64,000 nucleotides of DNA from Janthinobacterium sp. BJB426 (GTDB taxonomy: Bacteria; Pseudomonadota; Gammaproteobacteria; Burkholderiales; Burkholderiaceae_D), in contig NZ_PDZL01000014.1 in assembly GCF_002735705.1 (NCBI RefSeq), positions 95,768-159,767 on the forward strand. Reading direction: 5' to 3'. The notes below the pieces were generated by a model that was not told where the DNA came from, ran no database searches, and saw only the letters and a program-made list of their open reading frames with translations. Of the stretch, positions 25,429-35,139 are shown piece by piece; the stretch's first letter is position 1; every line of letters starts with the position of its first letter. Both the position numbers and the translations under genes were made by a program.

Positions 25429-26904
25429 TTAACCGAGTGCGCGGGCCAGGCGGACGATGCCGCTGTCGATCTCGTGCGGGGTCAAGGCCGCAAAGCCCAG
25501 CAGCCAGCCTCCCCGCTCTGGCGGCGTCGCATACAGCCGGCTCAGGCCCGGCAGCACGATGCCCGCCTGGGCCGCCAGGCGCAGCGTCTCCAGCTCGTCC
25601 CTGCCTTCATGCAGCAGACACGGCATCTGCAAGCCGCCCGGCGGCAGCTGCGCCGTGACCACGTGCGGCAAGTGCCGCAGCACGGCCTGCGCCATCGCAT
25701 CGCGGCGCACGGCGTAGACCTTGCGCATGGCGCGCACATGGGCCGCGAAATGGCCATCGGCGATGAAACGGGCCAGTGTCAATTGATCGAGTTGCGGCGT
25801 ATGGCCATCGACAATGCTGCGTGCGTACGTCATCGGTTTCACCAGCGCGGGCGGCAGCACCATGTAGCCAAGGCGCAGCCCCGGATACAGCGATTTGGCG
25901 AAGGTGCCCAGGTAAATCGTGCGCTGCCGCGTGTCGAGCCCCTGCACGCACGCCGTCGGCCAACCCGCATAGTGGAACTGGCTGTCGTAATCGTCCTCGA
26001 TGATCCAGCCCTGGCGTTCGGCCGCCCAGGCGGTCAGGGCCAGGCGGCGCTCGAGCGCCAGGGTGGCGCCCGTCGGGTATTGATGCGACGGCGTGACATA
26101 CACCGTGTTCGCGCCGCTGCGATCCGCCCGCAGGTGCTCGATGGACAAGCCATCCGCATCGACGGGCACGGGCACGATTCGTAATTGCGCCATCTCGAAC
26201 GCCTTGCGCGCGCCGAAATAGCCGGGGTCTTCCATCAGGATGGGGCCATGCGCGTCGGCCAGCACCTGCGCACACAGGTACAGGGCCTGGCGCGTGCTGC
26301 TCAGCACCAGCACCTGATCGGCCGTGGCACGCGCGCCCCGCTCCAGGTTGACATAGTCGGCGATGGCCTGGCGCAATGGCTCGGCGCCTTGCGGGTCGCC
26401 GTGCAGCAGTACGCCGGCCTGGTGTTCGCCGGCCGCCTGGCGCCGCAAGCGCTCCCACACGTCGAGCGGAAAGGCCCGCGTTTCCGGCAAGCCCGTGGCG
26501 AAGGCCTTGACGCTTTGCTGATCAAGCACGCCGCCGCTGGCGAGAATCTGCGCGCCGCGCACGCTGAGGGCCACCGGCTGCACGGACAAGGCCGGCAGCG
26601 CCGTCGCAGGCTTGCCCAGCAAGCTCGCGCCTATGGTCGGCGACACAAAACTGCCCGATCCCGCTTGCCGCCGCAGATAGCCATCGAGGCGCAGCTGCGC
26701 ATACGCCATTTCCACCGTATCGCGCGACACGCCCAGCGACTGCGCCAGCGCCCGCGTGGCCGGCAAGCGCAGGCCGGGCGCCAGCACGCCGTCGAGTATC
26801 AGCTGGCGCAGTGCGCGCTGCACCCGCACGCGCAAGTCGAGCGCCGCCAGTTCGGGCGCGGCGATGCGCATTTTCAGGGTGTCGAGTTCGAACTGCGGTG
26901 TCAT
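25429..26904 (-). CDS. MocR/PdxR-type regulator (GntR HTH fused to aminotransferase fold)
   Basis: 491 residues. An N-terminal GntR winged helix (LRLPATRALAQSLGVSRDTVEMAYAQLRLDGYL) is followed by a class I aminotransferase-like domain. The PLP lysine is probably in GTFAKSLYPGLRLGY, and the phosphate/pyridine-binding elements EDPGYFG, TPSHQYPTG and EDDYDSQF are present. MocR proteins regulate PLP synthesis, GABA use or transporters in response to PLP adducts. The ATG overlaps the stop of the upstream alpha/beta hydrolase as ATGA, so the two are co-transcribed. The BenE transporter downstream is a possible target. Confidence 0.9.
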   Translation of the reverse strand: MTPQFELDTLKMRIAAPELAALDLRVRVQRALRQLILDGVLAPGLRLPATRALAQSLGVSRDTVEMAYAQLRLDGYLRRQAGSGSFVSPTIGASLLGKPATALPALSVQPVALSVRGAQILASGGVLDQQSVKAFATGLPETRAFPLDVWERLRRQAAGEHQAGVLLHGDPQGAEPLRQAIADYVNLERGARATADQVLVLSSTRQALYLCAQVLADAHGPILMEDPGYFGARKAFEMAQLRIVPVPVDADGLSIEHLRADRSGANTVYVTPSHQYPTGATLALERRLALTAWAAERQGWIIEDDYDSQFHYAGWPTACVQGLDTRQRTIYLGTFAKSLYPGLRLGYMVLPPALVKPMTYARSIVDGHTPQLDQLTLARFIADGHFAAHVRAMRKVYAVRRDAMAQAVLRHLPHVVTAQLPPGGLQMPCLLHEGRDELETLRLAAQAGIVLPGLSRLYATPPERGGWLLGFAALTPHEIDSGIVRLARALG

Positions 26905-27845
26905 ACGGCCTTGGCGCGGGCGGCAGCAACGGCAGCCACGGCGGCCATGCTGCTGGCCAGCGAAAAACCGTGCTGCTGCAGCACCGCCACCAGTTGCTCG
27001 CCGGCGCAGCCCAAACGCAGGTTTTCCGCCACCCAGTCCTGCCATGCCGCGCCGATCTCCGGCATCGGTTCATCGTCCAGCGTGAGACCGAGTATGCATG
27101 TGGCCAGCAAGCCGTTGATGCGCTTCGTGTCGATCAGGTGCTGCACCACCGCATGGCCCGACTGCGGATACGGGTGCAAGGTGCAGCGGCCGAACGCGGC
27201 CAGGCGCTGCGCGTGCATGGCGTCGAGGTTGACCGATTCGCTGGCACTGGCGCCCGGATTGGCCACATCGGGCCGCGTGCCGAACACCAGGTGCAGCTGC
27301 GTGGCGTCCGTCGCCCTGGCGCGGCACAGGGCCGCCAGGTCGTAGTAGCCGGACGCTGGCGGGTCTTGCGCCAGCGACTCCATCACGGGCAGCCAGCGCA
27401 GCTCATGGTACAAGCGGGCCTGCCGCACGTCGAGGAAGGACAATGGCCCGAAAGCGACGATCTGCTGCACATCGAGCAGCAAGCCATACATGACGGCCGC
27501 GTACGCGCCCATGGACTGGCCGAGGGTCGTGACTTGACTGGGCGCGATGCGGCGCACGAGCTCGCGCAAGGCCTGCGCCGTCTCGTCGACGTGGTTGCCC
27601 AGGCCCGCGATGCGGCGGTGGTACCAGGCATTGCCCGAATCGCGCACGAGGATCTTGTTCAGCGGCTGGCCGCTGGCCTGCTCCAGCTTTCTCAGCCGGC
27701 CGTAAAAATCAAAGGCGGGACGCGTGGTCCACGAGACGAAGCCGAAGGCGATGACCAGCGGCGCGCCGGGCACGATACGGTCGACCAGCACGTCGTCGGC
27801 ACTGGTGGCGACCAGTCGATTATCCAGCGCTTGCGCTTGCAGCAT
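26901..27845 (-). CDS. Alpha/beta hydrolase-fold protein, function unknown
   Basis: 314 residues with a central alpha/beta hydrolase signature: strand APLVIAFGFVSW, then nucleophile elbow TTLGQSMGAYAAVMYG. A possible acid lies in LVFGTRPD and a His in YPQSGHAVVQHL. It resembles hydrolase-like proteins found in polysaccharide and two-partner secretion loci, but no such locus is here. Its end overlaps the MocR start, implying shared regulation. Substrate unknown. Confidence 0.75.
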   Translation of the reverse strand: MLQAQALDNRLVATSADDVLVDRIVPGAPLVIAFGFVSWTTRPAFDFYGRLRKLEQASGQPLNKILVRDSGNAWYHRRIAGLGNHVDETAQALRELVRRIAPSQVTTLGQSMGAYAAVMYGLLLDVQQIVAFGPLSFLDVRQARLYHELRWLPVMESLAQDPPASGYYDLAALCRARATDATQLHLVFGTRPDVANPGASASESVNLDAMHAQRLAAFGRCTLHPYPQSGHAVVQHLIDTKRINGLLATCILGLTLDDEPMPEIGAAWQDWVAENLRLGCAGEQLVAVLQQHGFSLASSMAAVAAVAAARAKAV

Positions 27846-27997
27846 CGGCCCGGCTCCCCGATCAACGTTAAAACAATAGAAAGCATGAGTTTAATGCCAG
27901 GACTGGCAAAATGGAAACAATCGCCGCTACGGTACGCGGGCAGGCATGGAAAAACTGCTAGTCTGGCGGCTATTCCCCCCATGAACAGGAGCCTCCC

Positions 27998-28453
27998 ATG
28001 CTGCCTCGCCTGAAATACCTGTCCCTCGCCGCCGCCATCGCCATGGCCGGCGGCTGCGCCGCCACGTCCGACAGCGCCAAGCCGGACACCGGCCTGACGC
28101 CCAGCTACAGCCTGACGAATACCTACTGGAAGCTGACGGAACTCGATGGCGCCGCCGTGACGATGGCGCCGGAGCAGGAGCGCGAAGTGCGCATCACCCT
28201 CACCGACGATGGCAAGGTCCATGGTTTTACGGGCTGCAACCGCGTGATGGGCGGCTATACGCTGGCCGGCCAGGCCCTGCGCTTCACGCAACTGGCCGGC
28301 ACGCGCATGGCCTGCCCGCCGCCCCTGATGCAGCTGGAAAGCGAGGTATTGGCCAACTTGAACAGCGTGACGGGCTACCGTTTCGAAGGCGAGTACCTGA
28401 TCCTGCTCAAGGATGGCGCGCCCGTGGCCCGCTTTGAATCGGTCTACCTGTGA
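27998..28453 (+). CDS. META domain-containing lipoprotein
   Basis: 151-residue lipoprotein with a lipobox ending AMAGGC. A single META domain follows (NTYWKLTELDG, VHGFTGCNRVMGGYT, LAGTRMACPP, LILLKDGAPVARFE), the fold of HslJ/META proteins. These are envelope proteins linked to heat shock and novobiocin resistance in E. coli; no enzymatic function is known. It is paralogous to 39257-39736. Confidence 0.88.
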   Translation: MLPRLKYLSLAAAIAMAGGCAATSDSAKPDTGLTPSYSLTNTYWKLTELDGAAVTMAPEQEREVRITLTDDGKVHGFTGCNRVMGGYTLAGQALRFTQLAGTRMACPPPLMQLESEVLANLNSVTGYRFEGEYLILLKDGAPVARFESVYL

Positions 28454-28508
28454 AATAAAAACCGGCTGCCGTTACAATGGCTTCCAGCCCATCATCTGGA
28501 AGGAAGCC

Positions 28509-29219
28509 ATGTCCGCACTGCCCTCGCCGTCTTCATCCCTGACACCATCGGCCGCCGGCCGCTATCGGGCTTTTCTTTTTGACATGGACGGCACCGTCAT
28601 CAATTCCATCGCCGCCGCCGAACGCATCTGGGGCACCTGGGCGCAGCGCCGGGGCCTCGATGTGGCGGCCTTTTTGCCCACCATCCACGGCGCGCGCTCG
28701 GTCGATACCATCGCCAAACTGCGCTTGCCCGGCGTCGACGCGCAGCGCGAGTCGCAGGGCATCACGGATGCGGAAATCATCGATGTGGAAGGGATTATTG
28801 AAATCGCGGGCGCGCTGCGCTTTTTAGAATCGCTGCCGCCCGCGCAATGGGCCATCGTCACCTCGGCGCCGAGGGCACTGGCCACGGCGCGCCTGAAGGC
28901 GGCCGGCATGCCGATACCCGCCATCATGGTGACGGCGGAAGACGTCAAGGCCGGCAAGCCGAAACCCGATTGCTACCTGCTGGCGGCTGAAAAACTGGGC
29001 GTGGCGCCCGCTGACTGCCTGGTGTTCGAAGATGCGTCGGTCGGCATCGAGGCGGGCGAAGCGGCTGGCGCGAAAGTCATCGTCGTCACCGCCACGCACG
29101 CGCACCCGCTGGCCACGCGCCACCCTGCCATCGACAGCTACGAGCGCATCGTGGCAAGCGTCGATGGCGACGGCTTTATTGTCCTGGCCGAGATGGCTGC
29201 AGCACCCGCGACAAGATAG
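28509..29219 (+). CDS. HAD superfamily sugar/glycerol phosphatase-like hydrolase
   Basis: 236-residue HAD hydrolase of the beta-phosphoglucomutase/YfbT-like subgroup. Motif I is [10 protein letters not shown], motif II the Ser/Thr of IVTSAP, motif III the Lys of AGKPKPDCY, and motif [13 protein letters not shown]. The helical cap between motifs I and II suits small phosphosugars or glycerol 3-phosphate. GGAAG precedes the ATG. Its last 44 bp overlap, tail to tail, the end of ssuB. Confidence 0.9.
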   Translation: MSALPSPSSSLTPSAAGRYRAFLFDMDGTVINSIAAAERIWGTWAQRRGLDVAAFLPTIHGARSVDTIAKLRLPGVDAQRESQGITDAEIIDVEGIIEIAGALRFLESLPPAQWAIVTSAPRALATARLKAAGMPIPAIMVTAEDVKAGKPKPDCYLLAAEKLGVAPADCLVFEDASVGIEAGEAAGAKVIVVTATHAHPLATRHPAIDSYERIVASVDGDGFIVLAEMAAAPATR

Positions 29220-30003
29220 CCTGCTCCAGCGCGGCGAAGGCCGCATGGCCGCGCTGACGCGGTCGCGGCAAGTCCACCTGCACGTCCAGCGTGATCTGCC
29301 CATCCTCGATCAGCAGTACCCGGTCGGCCAGGGCCACGGCTTCGGCCACGTCGTGCGTCACCAGCACGGCCGTGAAACCGCGCGCCAGCCATAGCGACTC
29401 GATCAGCTGCTGCATCTCGATGCGCGTCAGGGCGTCCAGCGCGCCCAGGGGTTCGTCGAGCAGCAGCAGTTGCGGCTCGTGCACGAGGGCGCGCGCCAGC
29501 GCCACCCGTTGCTTCTGCCCACCCGACAGGGCTGACGGCCAGTCATCCGCCCGCTCGGCCAGTCCCACCGTCCACAGCGAAGCGGCGGCCGCACCGACGG
29601 AACGGGGCAGGCCCAAGGCCACGTTGTCGAGCACCGTTTTCCACGGCAGCAAACGCGATTCCTGGAACATGATGCGGATGTCGGGCGCGCCCACGCCGCT
29701 GCCGATGGCGATACTACCGTCATCGACGCTTTCCAGGCCCGCGATAGAGCGCAGCAAGGTGCTCTTGCCGCAGCCGCTGCGTCCCACGATGGCAACGAAC
29801 TCTCCCGCTTCCAGCTGCAGGTCGACGTTCTTCAGCACGGGACGTTCGCCATAGGCCTTACTCAATTGCGTCAGTTCCAAAGGCACGCCTCGGCGCGCCG
29901 AGGGAGCCTGCGGCGCGGTCCTGGCCTGCGGCGCGCTGGCCGGGTCGTACTGAACGAAGTGCGACAAAAAATCCGTTTCGATCTGGATGGGGGCGAGCAG
30001 CAT
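29176..30003 (-). CDS. ssuB: Aliphatic sulfonate ABC transporter ATP-binding protein
   Basis: 275-residue ATPase, last gene of ssuEADCB. Walker [18 protein letters not shown]-loop [16 protein letters not shown] (the ESRLLPW form is typical of SsuB/TauB), signature [15 protein letters not shown], Walker [13 protein letters not shown], switch [19 protein letters not shown] sits before the ATG at 30003. The frame stays open far into ssuC, but that part is another frame's shadow. Its N-terminal 45 residues before the ABC domain are longer than in E. coli. Confidence 0.94.
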   Translation of the reverse strand: MLLAPIQIETDFLSHFVQYDPASAPQARTAPQAPSARRGVPLELTQLSKAYGERPVLKNVDLQLEAGEFVAIVGRSGCGKSTLLRSIAGLESVDDGSIAIGSGVGAPDIRIMFQESRLLPWKTVLDNVALGLPRSVGAAAASLWTVGLAERADDWPSALSGGQKQRVALARALVHEPQLLLLDEPLGALDALTRIEMQQLIESLWLARGFTAVLVTHDVAEAVALADRVLLIEDGQITLDVQVDLPRPRQRGHAAFAALEQAILSRVLQPSRPGQ

Positions 30004-30020
30004 GGTAGTTTCTTTCCTCA

Positions 30021-30812
30021 TTATCGGTAGGCGGGATTCCAGCGCAGGCAATGGCGTTCCAGCCGGCGCGAGAACAAATCGGCCAGCTTGCCCAGCAAGG
30101 CGTACAGCAAAATCCCCACCAGCACTACGTCCGTTTGCAGGAATTCGCGCGCATTCATGGTCATGTAGCCGATGCCGGCCTGCGCCGAGATGGTTTCGGC
30201 GACGATCAGCAGCACCCACACGAGGCCCAGCGAAAAGCGCACGCCAACGAGGATCGATGGCATGGCGGCCGGCAGGATCACGTCGCGGTACAAGGGCCAG
30301 CCCGAAAGACCATAGCTTTTCGCCATTTCGATCAGCCCCTGGTCGGCCGAGCGGATGCCGTGAAAGGTGTTCAGGTAGACGGGAAAGAACACGCCGACAG
30401 CCAGCAGAAACAGCTTGGCCGTCTCGTCGATGCCGAACCACAGGATCACCAGCGGGATCAGGGCCAGGGCCGGGATGTTGCGCACCATTTGCAGGGTCGT
30501 GTCGAGCAGGGTTTCCGCATGGCGGAAGCTGCCCGTCAATAGGCCCAGCAGCAAGCCCAGTCCCGCGCCGATAACGAAACCGACCGTCGCGCGCCACAAG
30601 CTCGTTTTCAGGTGCAGCCACAATTCGCCCGACACGGCCAGGTGCCAGAAGGCTTTCGCCACGGCCCACGGCTCGGGCAGGATGCGGCTCGACAGCCAGC
30701 CCCACTGCGCCGCCAGTTGCCAGGCCAGCAGCAGCGCCACGGGCAAGGCCCACGGCGCCAGCGCATTACGCCAGGACGTTCCTGGCTGATGCTTGACGGT
30801 GGCCGTCGCCAT
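30021..30812 (-). CDS. ssuC: Aliphatic sulfonate ABC transporter permease
   Basis: 263-residue inner-membrane permease with six membrane segments. The binding-protein-dependent transport motif (EAA loop) is [31 protein letters not shown]. The SsuC hallmark [24 protein letters not shown] is present. It forms the importer for alkanesulfonates with SsuA and SsuB. It begins 1 bp upstream of the end of ssuD, consistent with a single transcript. Confidence 0.95.
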   Translation of the reverse strand: MATATVKHQPGTSWRNALAPWALPVALLLAWQLAAQWGWLSSRILPEPWAVAKAFWHLAVSGELWLHLKTSLWRATVGFVIGAGLGLLLGLLTGSFRHAETLLDTTLQMVRNIPALALIPLVILWFGIDETAKLFLLAVGVFFPVYLNTFHGIRSADQGLIEMAKSYGLSGWPLYRDVILPAAMPSILVGVRFSLGLVWVLLIVAETISAQAGIGYMTMNAREFLQTDVVLVGILLYALLGKLADLFSRRLERHCLRWNPAYR

Positions 30813-30813
30813 C

Positions 30814-31974
30814 TCAGGCCGCCTTTTTCTGTGGCGCGACCGGCACGATATTGCTGGCCATGACTTCGCCGAAAGGCCCCGTCAGTGACTGCTCACCCAC
30901 GGCCTTGCCCTTGCCCAGCAAGGGGAATACCAGTTCTGCAAAGCGGTACGATTCTTCCAAGTGCGGGTAGCCCGAGAAAATGAAGGTGTCGATACCCAGG
31001 TCGGCATACTCCTGCATGCGCGCCACCACGGTCGGGCCGTCGCCGACGAGGGCCGTGCCCGCGCCGCCGCGCACCAGGCCCACGCCGGCCCACAGATTCG
31101 GCGACACTTCGAGCTTGTCGCGCCGTCCGCCATGCAGGGCCGCCATGCGCTGCTGCCCCACGGAATCCATCTTGCCGAAGGCCGCCTGTGCCTTGGCGAT
31201 GATGTCGTCGTCCAGGTGGCTGATCAGTTCATCGGCCGCGCGCCAGGCCGCCTCGTTCGTTTCGCGCACGATCACGTGCAATCGGATGCCAAACCGGACC
31301 GTGCGGCCTTTTTTTGCCGCGCGCGCGCGGATGTCGGCGATTTTCTCGGCGACTGCAGCAGGTGGCTCGCCCCACGTCAGGTACACGTCCATCTGCTCGG
31401 CCGCCAGTTCATGCGCGGGCTCCGACGAGCCGCCGAAATACAGGGGCGGATATGGTTTCTGCACGGGCGGATACAGGGTTTTCGCGCCCTTTACCTGGAT
31501 ATGCTTGCCCTCGAAATCGTAGCCGGCCGCGCCGCCCTCGCCCGCCAGGGTGGCGCGCCACACCTTGATGAATTCATCGGAAATTTCATAGCGCTTGGCG
31601 TGGTCGGCAAACAGGCCGTCCGCTTCCAGCTCGCCCTGGTCGCCGCCCGTGACGACATTGATCAAGAGGCGCCCGTTCGACAGGCGGTCAAAGGTGGACG
31701 CCATGCGCACGGCCAGACCGGGCGTGGACAGGCCGGGGCGGATAGCCACGAGGAATTTGAGCTTTTGCGTCACGCTGATCAGCGACGACGCCACCACCCA
31801 CGCGTCTTCGCAGGAGCGGCCCGTCGGCAACAGCACGCCGTCGTAGCCGAGCGTGTCGGCGGCAACGGCCACCTGGCGCAAATAATCGGCATCGACGGGG
31901 CGCGCGCCCTGCGACGTGCCCAGATAGCGGCTGTCGCCGTGCGTAGGGATGAACCAGAATATATTCAATGACAT
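30814..31974 (-). CDS. ssuD: FMNH2-dependent alkanesulfonate monooxygenase
   Basis: 386-residue luciferase-fold monooxygenase that cleaves alkanesulfonates to aldehydes and sulfite with FMNH2 and oxygen. Diagnostic SsuD features are the N-terminus [29 protein letters not shown] with the active-site Cys, the His in the flexible loop region, and [22 protein letters not shown]2 comes from SsuE in the same operon. The ATG at 31974 is chosen because the conserved N-terminus begins there. Confidence 0.96.
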   Translation of the reverse strand: MSLNIFWFIPTHGDSRYLGTSQGARPVDADYLRQVAVAADTLGYDGVLLPTGRSCEDAWVVASSLISVTQKLKFLVAIRPGLSTPGLAVRMASTFDRLSNGRLLINVVTGGDQGELEADGLFADHAKRYEISDEFIKVWRATLAGEGGAAGYDFEGKHIQVKGAKTLYPPVQKPYPPLYFGGSSEPAHELAAEQMDVYLTWGEPPAAVAEKIADIRARAAKKGRTVRFGIRLHVIVRETNEAAWRAADELISHLDDDIIAKAQAAFGKMDSVGQQRMAALHGGRRDKLEVSPNLWAGVGLVRGGAGTALVGDGPTVVARMQEYADLGIDTFIFSGYPHLEESYRFAELVFPLLGKGKAVGEQSLTGPFGEVMASNIVPVAPQKKAA

Positions 31975-31996
31975 GGCGTTCTCTATCTCTCTTTGT

Positions 31997-33004
31997 TTAT
32001 TTGGTGGCGACTTGCTTGACGGGCAGCAGCGCATCCTTGACGACGATCGGTTTCGGAATCAGCTTCAGGCTGGAAAACGCATCGGCCACCCTTTGCTGCG
32101 ACGCGATGACGTCGACCGACACGGGTTTGACGCCATACGCATAGCGCGAGGCGGCCAGCGCCACCACATCCTTGCCCAGCCCCGTCTGTGCCGACAGGAT
32201 CGTCGCCACTTCTTCCGGGTTGTTGCGGCCCCAGTCGTCGACCTTGGCCACTTCATCGAGCACAATGCGCAGGATCTCGGGATTTTTTTCCGCATACGTG
32301 CGCGAGGCCAGGTAAAACTGGTAGTTGGCCACCAGGCCCTTGCCATCGGCCAGCACGCGGGCGCCCAGCTGCTTCTCGGCGGCCGCCAGGAACGGATCCC
32401 AGATGGCCCACGCATCCACGCTGCCACGCTCGAAGGCGGCGCGCGCATCGGCCGGCGGCAGGAACACGGGCTGGATGTCGGCGTACGCGACACCGGCCTT
32501 TTCCAGCGCCTTCAATAACAGGTAATGCACGTTCGAGCCCTTGTTCAGGGCAATTTTCTTGCCCTTCAAGTCGGCCAGGGTGCGCAGGCCGGAACCCTTG
32601 GGCACGACGATGGCTTCGCTGGCCGGCGACGCCGGCTCATTGCCGACATACACCAGGTTGGCGCCGGCCGCCTGGGCAAAGATCGGCGGCGCCTCGCCCA
32701 CGGTGCCGAAATCGATGCTGCCCACGTTCAAGCCCTCCAGCAGCACGGGGCCGGCCGGGAACTCCGTCCATTTCACGCCCACGCCCTGCTCGGCCAGGCG
32801 TTTTTCCAGGGTGCCGCGCCCCTTCAACAAGGTCAGGGTGCCGTATTTCTGGTAGCCAATACGCACCTGCACCTGGACCTCACCCTTGGCCTGCGCCTGC
32901 GCCTGCGCCGTGACCGGCATGCCGGCCGCCATCACGCCGGCGGCGGCAAACAGCAAGCCCAGGGTGGTACGGCGCGAGAGTCGTTGTGCGTGGCGGTGTG
33001 TCAT
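31997..33004 (-). CDS. ssuA: Aliphatic sulfonate ABC transporter substrate-binding protein
   Basis: 335-residue periplasmic binding protein with a twin-arginine-like N-terminus ([15 protein letters not shown]) ending in AQAQAQA. SsuA family motifs are [57 protein letters not shown] and the domain-closing [15 protein letters not shown]. It captures alkanesulfonates such as ethane- or butanesulfonate for SsuBC. Confidence 0.95.
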   Translation of the reverse strand: MTHRHAQRLSRRTTLGLLFAAAGVMAAGMPVTAQAQAQAKGEVQVQVRIGYQKYGTLTLLKGRGTLEKRLAEQGVGVKWTEFPAGPVLLEGLNVGSIDFGTVGEAPPIFAQAAGANLVYVGNEPASPASEAIVVPKGSGLRTLADLKGKKIALNKGSNVHYLLLKALEKAGVAYADIQPVFLPPADARAAFERGSVDAWAIWDPFLAAAEKQLGARVLADGKGLVANYQFYLASRTYAEKNPEILRIVLDEVAKVDDWGRNNPEEVATILSAQTGLGKDVVALAASRYAYGVKPVSVDVIASQQRVADAFSSLKLIPKPIVVKDALLPVKQVATK

Positions 33005-33028
33005 GGCGGTTCCTTGGTCGGTGAATAA

Positions 33029-33649
33029 TCAGGCGGCTTGATAGTGAGGCGCGTAAGGCTGGTCTTGCAGCGAACGTACGGGGAGCGAAATATCGGCCGG
33101 CGCGGGCGGGCGCTGTCCGTGCAGCACGAACAGGCCGGTGGAGAGTTCCTCGATACCGGCCTGCACGCGGTCGGCAATCGGCGCATCCAGGCTCAGGCCC
33201 CGCTCCTCGTGCCACGCCAGCTGCTGCGCATTCGCATAGATGCTGGTGAACACTTGCTTGGCGCCCAGCGCATGCAGCACGGGACGCAACGCATAGTCGA
33301 GCGCCAGGGTGTGGGCATGACCGCCGCCCGTGGCCAGCGGCAGCACCAGCTTGCCGGCCAGGCCATCTTGCGGCAGCAAGTCGAGGAAGGCTTTCAGCAG
33401 CCCTGTATACGACGCCTTGTAGATGGGTGTGGCGATCACGATGGCGTCGGCATCGGCCACGGCGCGCACGGCGCGGGCAATCGCCGCGTCGTCGTAGTCG
33501 GCGAGCAGCAAGGCGCGCGCCGGCAGGTCGCGCACATGCAGCTTGGCGTAGCTATGGCCCTGCAGCGCCAGCTGTTCGCCGATATGCAGCAGCAGGCGGC
33601 TGGAACTCGATGGGAGTTGCGGGCTACCGCCCAATAACAAGATGCTCAT
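33029..33649 (-). CDS. ssuE: NADPH-dependent FMN reductase
   Basis: 206-residue flavodoxin-fold reductase supplying FMNH2 to SsuD. The FMN phosphate-binding loop is LLGGSPQLPSSSSRLL near the N-terminus, with ATPIYKASYTGLLKAFLDLLPQ and LPLATGGGHAHTLALDYALRP characteristic of SsuE/MsuE. It is the first gene of the ssuEADCB operon and probably also serves the SfnB- and DszA-like flavoenzymes encoded divergently. Confidence 0.94.
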   Translation of the reverse strand: MSILLLGGSPQLPSSSSRLLLHIGEQLALQGHSYAKLHVRDLPARALLLADYDDAAIARAVRAVADADAIVIATPIYKASYTGLLKAFLDLLPQDGLAGKLVLPLATGGGHAHTLALDYALRPVLHALGAKQVFTSIYANAQQLAWHEERGLSLDAPIADRVQAGIEELSTGLFVLHGQRPPAPADISLPVRSLQDQPYAPHYQAA

Positions 33650-33747
33650 GTGATGCCCGTCCCTGTAGGTTGTTGAAAGTGGCGTTGCTCGGATGCTTGC
33701 AGCCTATCGCCATCAGCAGCCGTGTAAAACGAATGCTTTCGCGCTTC

Positions 33748-33761
33748 GATATGCGTTTTTT
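33748..33761. promoter_or_regulatory. Half-site GATATGCG plus T-run in the ssu/sfn divergent promoter region
   Basis: GATATGCGTTTTTT lies in the 254-bp gap between ssuE and sfnB. A related inverted copy (TTTTTTCGCATATCC) is at 33813-33827. The same core occurs as a perfect palindrome upstream of the cysE-like gene at 40887-40907. It is a candidate binding site for a LysR-type sulfur regulator such as CysB, Cbl or SsuR, inferred from recurrence only. Confidence 0.4.
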
Positions 33762-33812
33762 GACTATCCGGGCCTGACGCCCCGCACGCCATCGTGCATT
33801 CAGCCGCACGGC

Positions 33813-33827
33813 TTTTTTCGCATATCC
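33813..33827. promoter_or_regulatory. Inverted second half-site TTTTTTCGCATATCC in the ssu/sfn gap
   Basis: This is the inverted counterpart of the half-site at 33748-33761, 51 bp away. It also directly follows a short stem (AGCC...GGCT at 33802-33813), so the T-run could alternatively be the tail of a weak intrinsic terminator or attenuator ahead of sfnB. Both readings are possible. Confidence 0.35.
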
Positions 33828-33903
33828 ATGCGCGGTTTTCTTCGTGTACGGCGCGTGCCTGGCGGTGCAATATCTGCGTCATCGTCTTTCTGGAATGTCA
33901 CCC

Positions 33904-35118
33904 ATGTCTAGCGTTTTTCTCCATGCCGCCCGTCCCCAGCCGCCTGTACCGGAACCCCTGCAGGACGCGATCAGCATCGCCACGTCGCTGGCCGCGCGCC
34001 TGGCTGAAACGGCCAATGCCCGCGACCAGGCCGGCGGCCATGCGGCGCAGGAACGCGAATGGCTGCGCGAGTCGGGCTTGCTGACCCTGTCGATCCCCGT
34101 GGAATTCGGCGGCCAGGGCGCGTCGTGGCCCCTCGTGTACCAGGTGATCCGCATCCTGGCGCGCGCCGACAGTGCGCTGGCGCATGTCTTCGGCTTCCAC
34201 CATTTGCAGCTGGCCGGCCTGCAGCTGTATGGCAGCGCCCAACAGCAGCGCCGCCTGCTCACCCTGACCGTTGACGAGCGCCTGTTCTGGGGCAATGCCT
34301 TGAACCCGCTCGACAAACGGGTCGCGGCGGCCGACAGCGACGACGGCTATATCCTCGATGGCATCAAGAGCTTTTCTTCCGGTTCCGTGGGATCGGACTG
34401 GCTGACCGTCTCCGCCTGGCATGCGCCCACGCAGACGGCGCTGATCGCCGCCCTGCCCACGCACCAGGAGGGCCTCACCGTGCAGGCGGACTGGGACGCC
34501 TTCGGCCAGCGCCAGACGGACAGCGGCAATGTGCACTTCCAGGCCGTGACCCTGCCGCGGGAGCTGGTGCTGCAGGCGCCCGCGCAGGCCGCCACGCCGC
34601 AAGCCACCGTGCGCTCGCAGATCGCGCAACTGATCATGGCCAATCTGTATTTGGGCATCGCCGAAGGCGCGTTCGAGGCGGCGCGCCTGTACACGGACGA
34701 ACAGGCAAAGGCCTGGTTTGCCTCGGGCGTGGCCAAGGCAACGGACGACCCATTGGTGCAGCACCGCTATGGCCAACTGTGGCTCTTGCTGCGCCCCGCG
34801 CAGGTGCTGGCCGACGCGGCGGCGCAGGAACTGGAAAAGGTGTTCCGCAAGGGCGCGCTGGTGACGGCGCGCGAACGTGGCTTGCTGGCAGTGGCCGTGG
34901 CCGAAGCCAAATGCCTGGCGCACAAGGCGGGACTGGAAATCAGCAGCCAGATGTTCGAACTGACGGGCGCCCGTTCCACCTCGGCCCAGTATGGCTTCGA
35001 CCGCTACTGGCGCAACGTGCGCGTGCATACCCTGCACGACCCCATCGACTACAAGCTGCGCGACCTGGGACGCTTTGCCTTGAATGGCACGCTGCCCGAG
35101 CCGACGGCGTATTCCTGA
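33904..35118 (+). CDS. sfnB: SfnB-family sulfur acquisition oxidoreductase (acyl-CoA dehydrogenase fold)
   Basis: About 404 residues of acyl-CoA dehydrogenase/DszC-like fold. Typical elements are TLSIPVEFGGQGASW (N-terminal helical domain), WGNALNPLDKRV, the beta-domain DGYILDGIKSFSSGSVGSDWL and a C-terminal helical bundle with RVHTLHDPIDYKLRDLGRF. SfnB-type flavoproteins are induced during sulfate starvation and linked to dimethyl sulfone and organosulfur use. Start choice is between ATGs at 33895 and 33904. It heads a plus-strand unit with the next two genes, divergent from ssuEADCB. Confidence 0.9.
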   Translation: MSSVFLHAARPQPPVPEPLQDAISIATSLAARLAETANARDQAGGHAAQEREWLRESGLLTLSIPVEFGGQGASWPLVYQVIRILARADSALAHVFGFHHLQLAGLQLYGSAQQQRRLLTLTVDERLFWGNALNPLDKRVAAADSDDGYILDGIKSFSSGSVGSDWLTVSAWHAPTQTALIAALPTHQEGLTVQADWDAFGQRQTDSGNVHFQAVTLPRELVLQAPAQAATPQATVRSQIAQLIMANLYLGIAEGAFEAARLYTDEQAKAWFASGVAKATDDPLVQHRYGQLWLLLRPAQVLADAAAQELEKVFRKGALVTARERGLLAVAVAEAKCLAHKAGLEISSQMFELTGARSTSAQYGFDRYWRNVRVHTLHDPIDYKLRDLGRFALNGTLPEPTAYS

Positions 35119-35139
35119 TTCACCCACCAAGGAGTCACC

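Noticed and set aside
30004..30753. N-terminal extension of SsuB to about 525 residues
   Set aside because: The extra frame overlaps ssuC and lacks any ABC-family similarity; a proper start with a GAGGAAAG site exists at 30003.
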